From contig NZ_JHXY01000012.1 in the NCBI RefSeq assembly GCF_000621585.1, positions 1 to 64,000 of the forward strand: a stretch of DNA of 64,000 bases, written 5' to 3'. The notes below the pieces were generated by a model. That model saw only the letters and a list, made by a program, of their open reading frames with translations. It did not search any database and was not told the origin of the DNA. The DNA is from [Eubacterium] cellulosolvens LD2006 (GTDB taxonomy: Bacteria > Bacillota > Clostridia > Lachnospirales > Lachnospiraceae). This document shows positions 62,035 through 64,000 of this stretch, in pieces. The position numbers were made by a program, and so were the translations under genes. Numbering within the stretch: position 1 is the stretch's first letter; each line of letters opens with the position of its first letter.

Positions 62035-63249
62035 ATGAGCAGAACAGAAGTATTCAACGGCGGATTACTCTCACCATTCTGGTGGCATGATCAGGAGACT
62101 TCTTATCATAACAAATTCATGGTTCGTCTGGATCACAACATCGATCCCGAGATTCTAAAGAATGCTTGGAACAGAACGAAGCAGGTGTATCCGCTCATTG
62201 ATCTGATTCCCGAGCGAAGAGACAATACCATCGTGTTCTGTAAGGATGAGACGGTCAATGATCCGGTCCTGAGCAGAGTACCACTCACGCCCGGAACAAA
62301 AGCTTCGGCGCACCGCGCGTTTTCGCTTACCTACTTTGCGGATACCGTGACGATGAATGCCTATCACTGTATCGTCGACGGAGGCGGTATCAATATGATC
62401 TTCTCGACGCTGATGTATTTTTATCTGGAGGAATACACAGGGCAGGGAGACGAACAGCCGCCGGTGATCACAACGGAAGGAAGAAAACCGGAAGAGTATT
62501 TCATTCCTCTCTCTTCCGTGGACGTGGGAGAGTTCGAGCAGCAGCCTTTTGTCTCCTATACCAGACGCAAAGGCATGTTCATCGATCTGGATATGTGCCC
62601 GGATGAGGAGGGAAATATCCGCATTGCGAGAATCAAAGCGCCGGTGGATCAGTTTATCCAAAAGAGCAAGGCGATCGGAGCGAATCCTTCCGCGATGCTG
62701 GCGATCCTTATGGCAAAGGCGGCCTATACGCTTCATCCTGAAAAAAAAGGCGACCTTGCCTTTGTTCTCACAATGAGCGCGAGAAATGCGTTTCATATTC
62801 CGGCGTCCATCGCGAACTGTTCGGCGAATCTTCTGATTCCGGTGTCCTATGAAGAAATCATGAAGGATGAAATTTCGAAAGCGGCCGGACGGATCCGCGC
62901 AGTCATTGATTATCAGCGGCAGGTGGATTACCTCAAGACACTCACGAAATTCTACGACACCTACGACTGGATCCAGGCAAAACGATATGCGTTTCTGACC
63001 TATATCGGAAAGCTTGACGTCGGAGCGAATACGAAGCATATCAAAGGCTTCGAGATGACCGATGACGCCACAGACAGTATCTACATGATGGAGCTGAACG
63101 GGGAATTCGACATATCGTTCCAGTGCGGCAAAGTGACGGAGAAATATATGAACGCGGTCATGAAGATCCTTGGGGACTTCGGGATTGATGTTGAAGTAGA
63201 AACCGCGCCACGCCGGATTATGAGGGATGTATCGGATCCGGTTTTGTGA
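62035..63249 (+). CDS. Condensation-like acyltransferase, paralogue 2
   Basis: A 404-residue protein from ATG 62035, with GAGAGGGGG upstream; the frame is open earlier but that part overlaps paralogue 1 and is not translated. The start FNGGLLSPFWWHDQE matches YNGGPFQSYWWADEH of paralogue 1. The active-site region is AYHCIVDGGG with H111, D115 and G116; only the first His of HHxxxDG is replaced, by Tyr. It begins 17 bases after paralogue 1, so the genes are co-transcribed. An acyltransfer reaction is inferred from fold and context. Confidence 0.82.
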   Translation: MSRTEVFNGGLLSPFWWHDQETSYHNKFMVRLDHNIDPEILKNAWNRTKQVYPLIDLIPERRDNTIVFCKDETVNDPVLSRVPLTPGTKASAHRAFSLTYFADTVTMNAYHCIVDGGGINMIFSTLMYFYLEEYTGQGDEQPPVITTEGRKPEEYFIPLSSVDVGEFEQQPFVSYTRRKGMFIDLDMCPDEEGNIRIARIKAPVDQFIQKSKAIGANPSAMLAILMAKAAYTLHPEKKGDLAFVLTMSARNAFHIPASIANCSANLLIPVSYEEIMKDEISKAAGRIRAVIDYQRQVDYLKTLTKFYDTYDWIQAKRYAFLTYIGKLDVGANTKHIKGFEMTDDATDSIYMMELNGEFDISFQCGKVTEKYMNAVMKILGDFGIDVEVETAPRRIMRDVSDPVL

Positions 63250-63330
63250 GAAAACAGAACAATAATGTACGAAGATCGAATGCAAGGTTTCATCGGCCCC
63301 GGCAGGTGAAGAAAGGGATGGTAGCCCGGC

Positions 63331-64000
63331 ATGAGCAAAGAATTGTATCTGAAATACGGCCCCCGCAATCTTTTCTGGTTGATGGATCACTACAATGATA
63401 TACACATCCGCTTTTCCGCAGAGCTTGACCATGAAATTGACGGCAGCAGGATGGAGAAGGCGTGGGAGAAAACCATTGAAGTTTATCCGGTGATCGGGTG
63501 CGTCATCGAGATGGAAGGAAAGGAACTGTTTTTCTACAGAGCGGACGGCGAGAATCGCGCGATCAGAAGTATGGCTCCCGTAAACCCGGGAAGCGAACCG
63601 GTATCCGGCTGTGTGATCACCGCAACCTATTACGGAAGAAGAATTTCGGTCAGCGCCTATCACACGATGGTGGACGGAGGCGGTCTCTGTGAAATTTTCA
63701 AGACACTTCTGTACTTCTACCTGTCGGAACACACCGGCGTCTGTGACCGGCCTGCTTCTGTACAGACCGAAGCGGGACGAGCGCCGGATGCGTATTATCA
63801 CACGCTTCTCACAGAGGATATGAGCGGGTTTGAACCGGTGCCTCTGCACTATATGCCGTTTCTGAAAGATTACGCAGAAGATGAGGAGATGAATCCGGAC
63901 GAAAAAGAAAACCGTTATTTTTCTTCTCTCTCTTTCCCGGTGGATGCGTTCATGGAGAAATGCAGGGAGATCGGGGCGAATCCGAGCTCTATGCTGGGTC
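63331..64000 (+). CDS. Condensation-like acyltransferase, paralogue 3 (cut by window end)
   Basis: An open frame of 223 codons from ATG 63331 to the window edge. AAAGGGAT lies ~11 bases upstream. The start LYLKYGPRNLFWLMDHYND aligns with the W-W-rich start of paralogues 1 and 2. WEKTIEVYPVIG matches the helix before the active site, and AYHTMVDGGG carries H111, D115 and G116 in the same positions as paralogue 2. CREIGANPSSML matches AIGANPSAML of paralogue 2. The remaining half lies outside the window. Confidence 0.82.
   Translation, partial: MSKELYLKYGPRNLFWLMDHYNDIHIRFSAELDHEIDGSRMEKAWEKTIEVYPVIGCVIEMEGKELFFYRADGENRAIRSMAPVNPGSEPVSGCVITATYYGRRISVSAYHTMVDGGGLCEIFKTLLYFYLSEHTGVCDRPASVQTEAGRAPDAYYHTLLTEDMSGFEPVPLHYMPFLKDYAEDEEMNPDEKENRYFSSLSFPVDAFMEKCREIGANPSSMLG

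Overview
The window looks like chromosome of a low-to-moderate GC Bacillota, most likely a Clostridia member close to the Lachnospiraceae. This rests on strong AGGAGG-type ribosome binding sites, Gram-positive lipoproteins, type III glutamine synthetase, TraX-like and VanZ-like membrane proteins, and short operons separated by intrinsic terminators. No rRNA, tRNA, CRISPR array or phage gene was seen. The organism assignment is inference from gene content, not a search result.

Layout. 0-5 kb: end of a lipoprotein gene and a MoxR ATPase / DUF58 / transglutaminase operon (minus). 5-16.5 kb: a nitrogen block with asnB (minus), then glnN, gltB and gltD (plus), which feed ammonia through glutamine to glutamate and asparagine. 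17-19 kb: panC and a PanS-like transporter. 19-22 kb: an ArsR-type sensor with a visible operator, a separate HMA metal chaperone and a Zn/Cd-type P1B ATPase. 22-25.4 kb: VanZ-like protein, TetR and XRE regulators. 25.4-31 kb: an AT-richer accessory stretch with two copies of a ~137-bp structured repeat flanking a large CAP/DUF5648 surface protein, then a RloA/RloB-type (AbiL-like) defence pair. 31-34.6 kb: a three-gene minus-strand unit of stand-alone condensation-like enzyme, acyl carrier protein and acyl ligase. 35-40 kb: lipoprotein, oxidoreductase, HD protein, a large nested inverted-repeat element, a repeat-tailed membrane protein and a secreted SGNH hydrolase. 40-46 kb: carB and an ABC-F ATPase. 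46-50 kb: XRE, TraX, S26-like peptidase and a GtrII-like transferase. 50-54 kb: a phospholipid operon (PAP2, LPG-synthase-like flippase domain protein, pssA, psd). 54-56 kb: HEPN-like protein and SulP transporter.

56.4-64 kb holds the most unusual locus. A possible non-coding RNA is followed by a short STAS protein, a membrane acyltransferase, an acyl/aminoacyl-adenylating enzyme fused to an RsbW-like HATPase domain, a full STAS protein, and three tandem condensation-like acyltransferases, the last cut by the window edge. It appears to join partner-switching signalling (STAS plus HATPase) to acyl activation and transfer. Together with the 31-34.6 kb unit it suggests two related systems for making an acylated small molecule or surface lipid.

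Several families of small palindromic repeats are scattered between genes throughout, one copy supplying the 3' end of the PAP2 gene.
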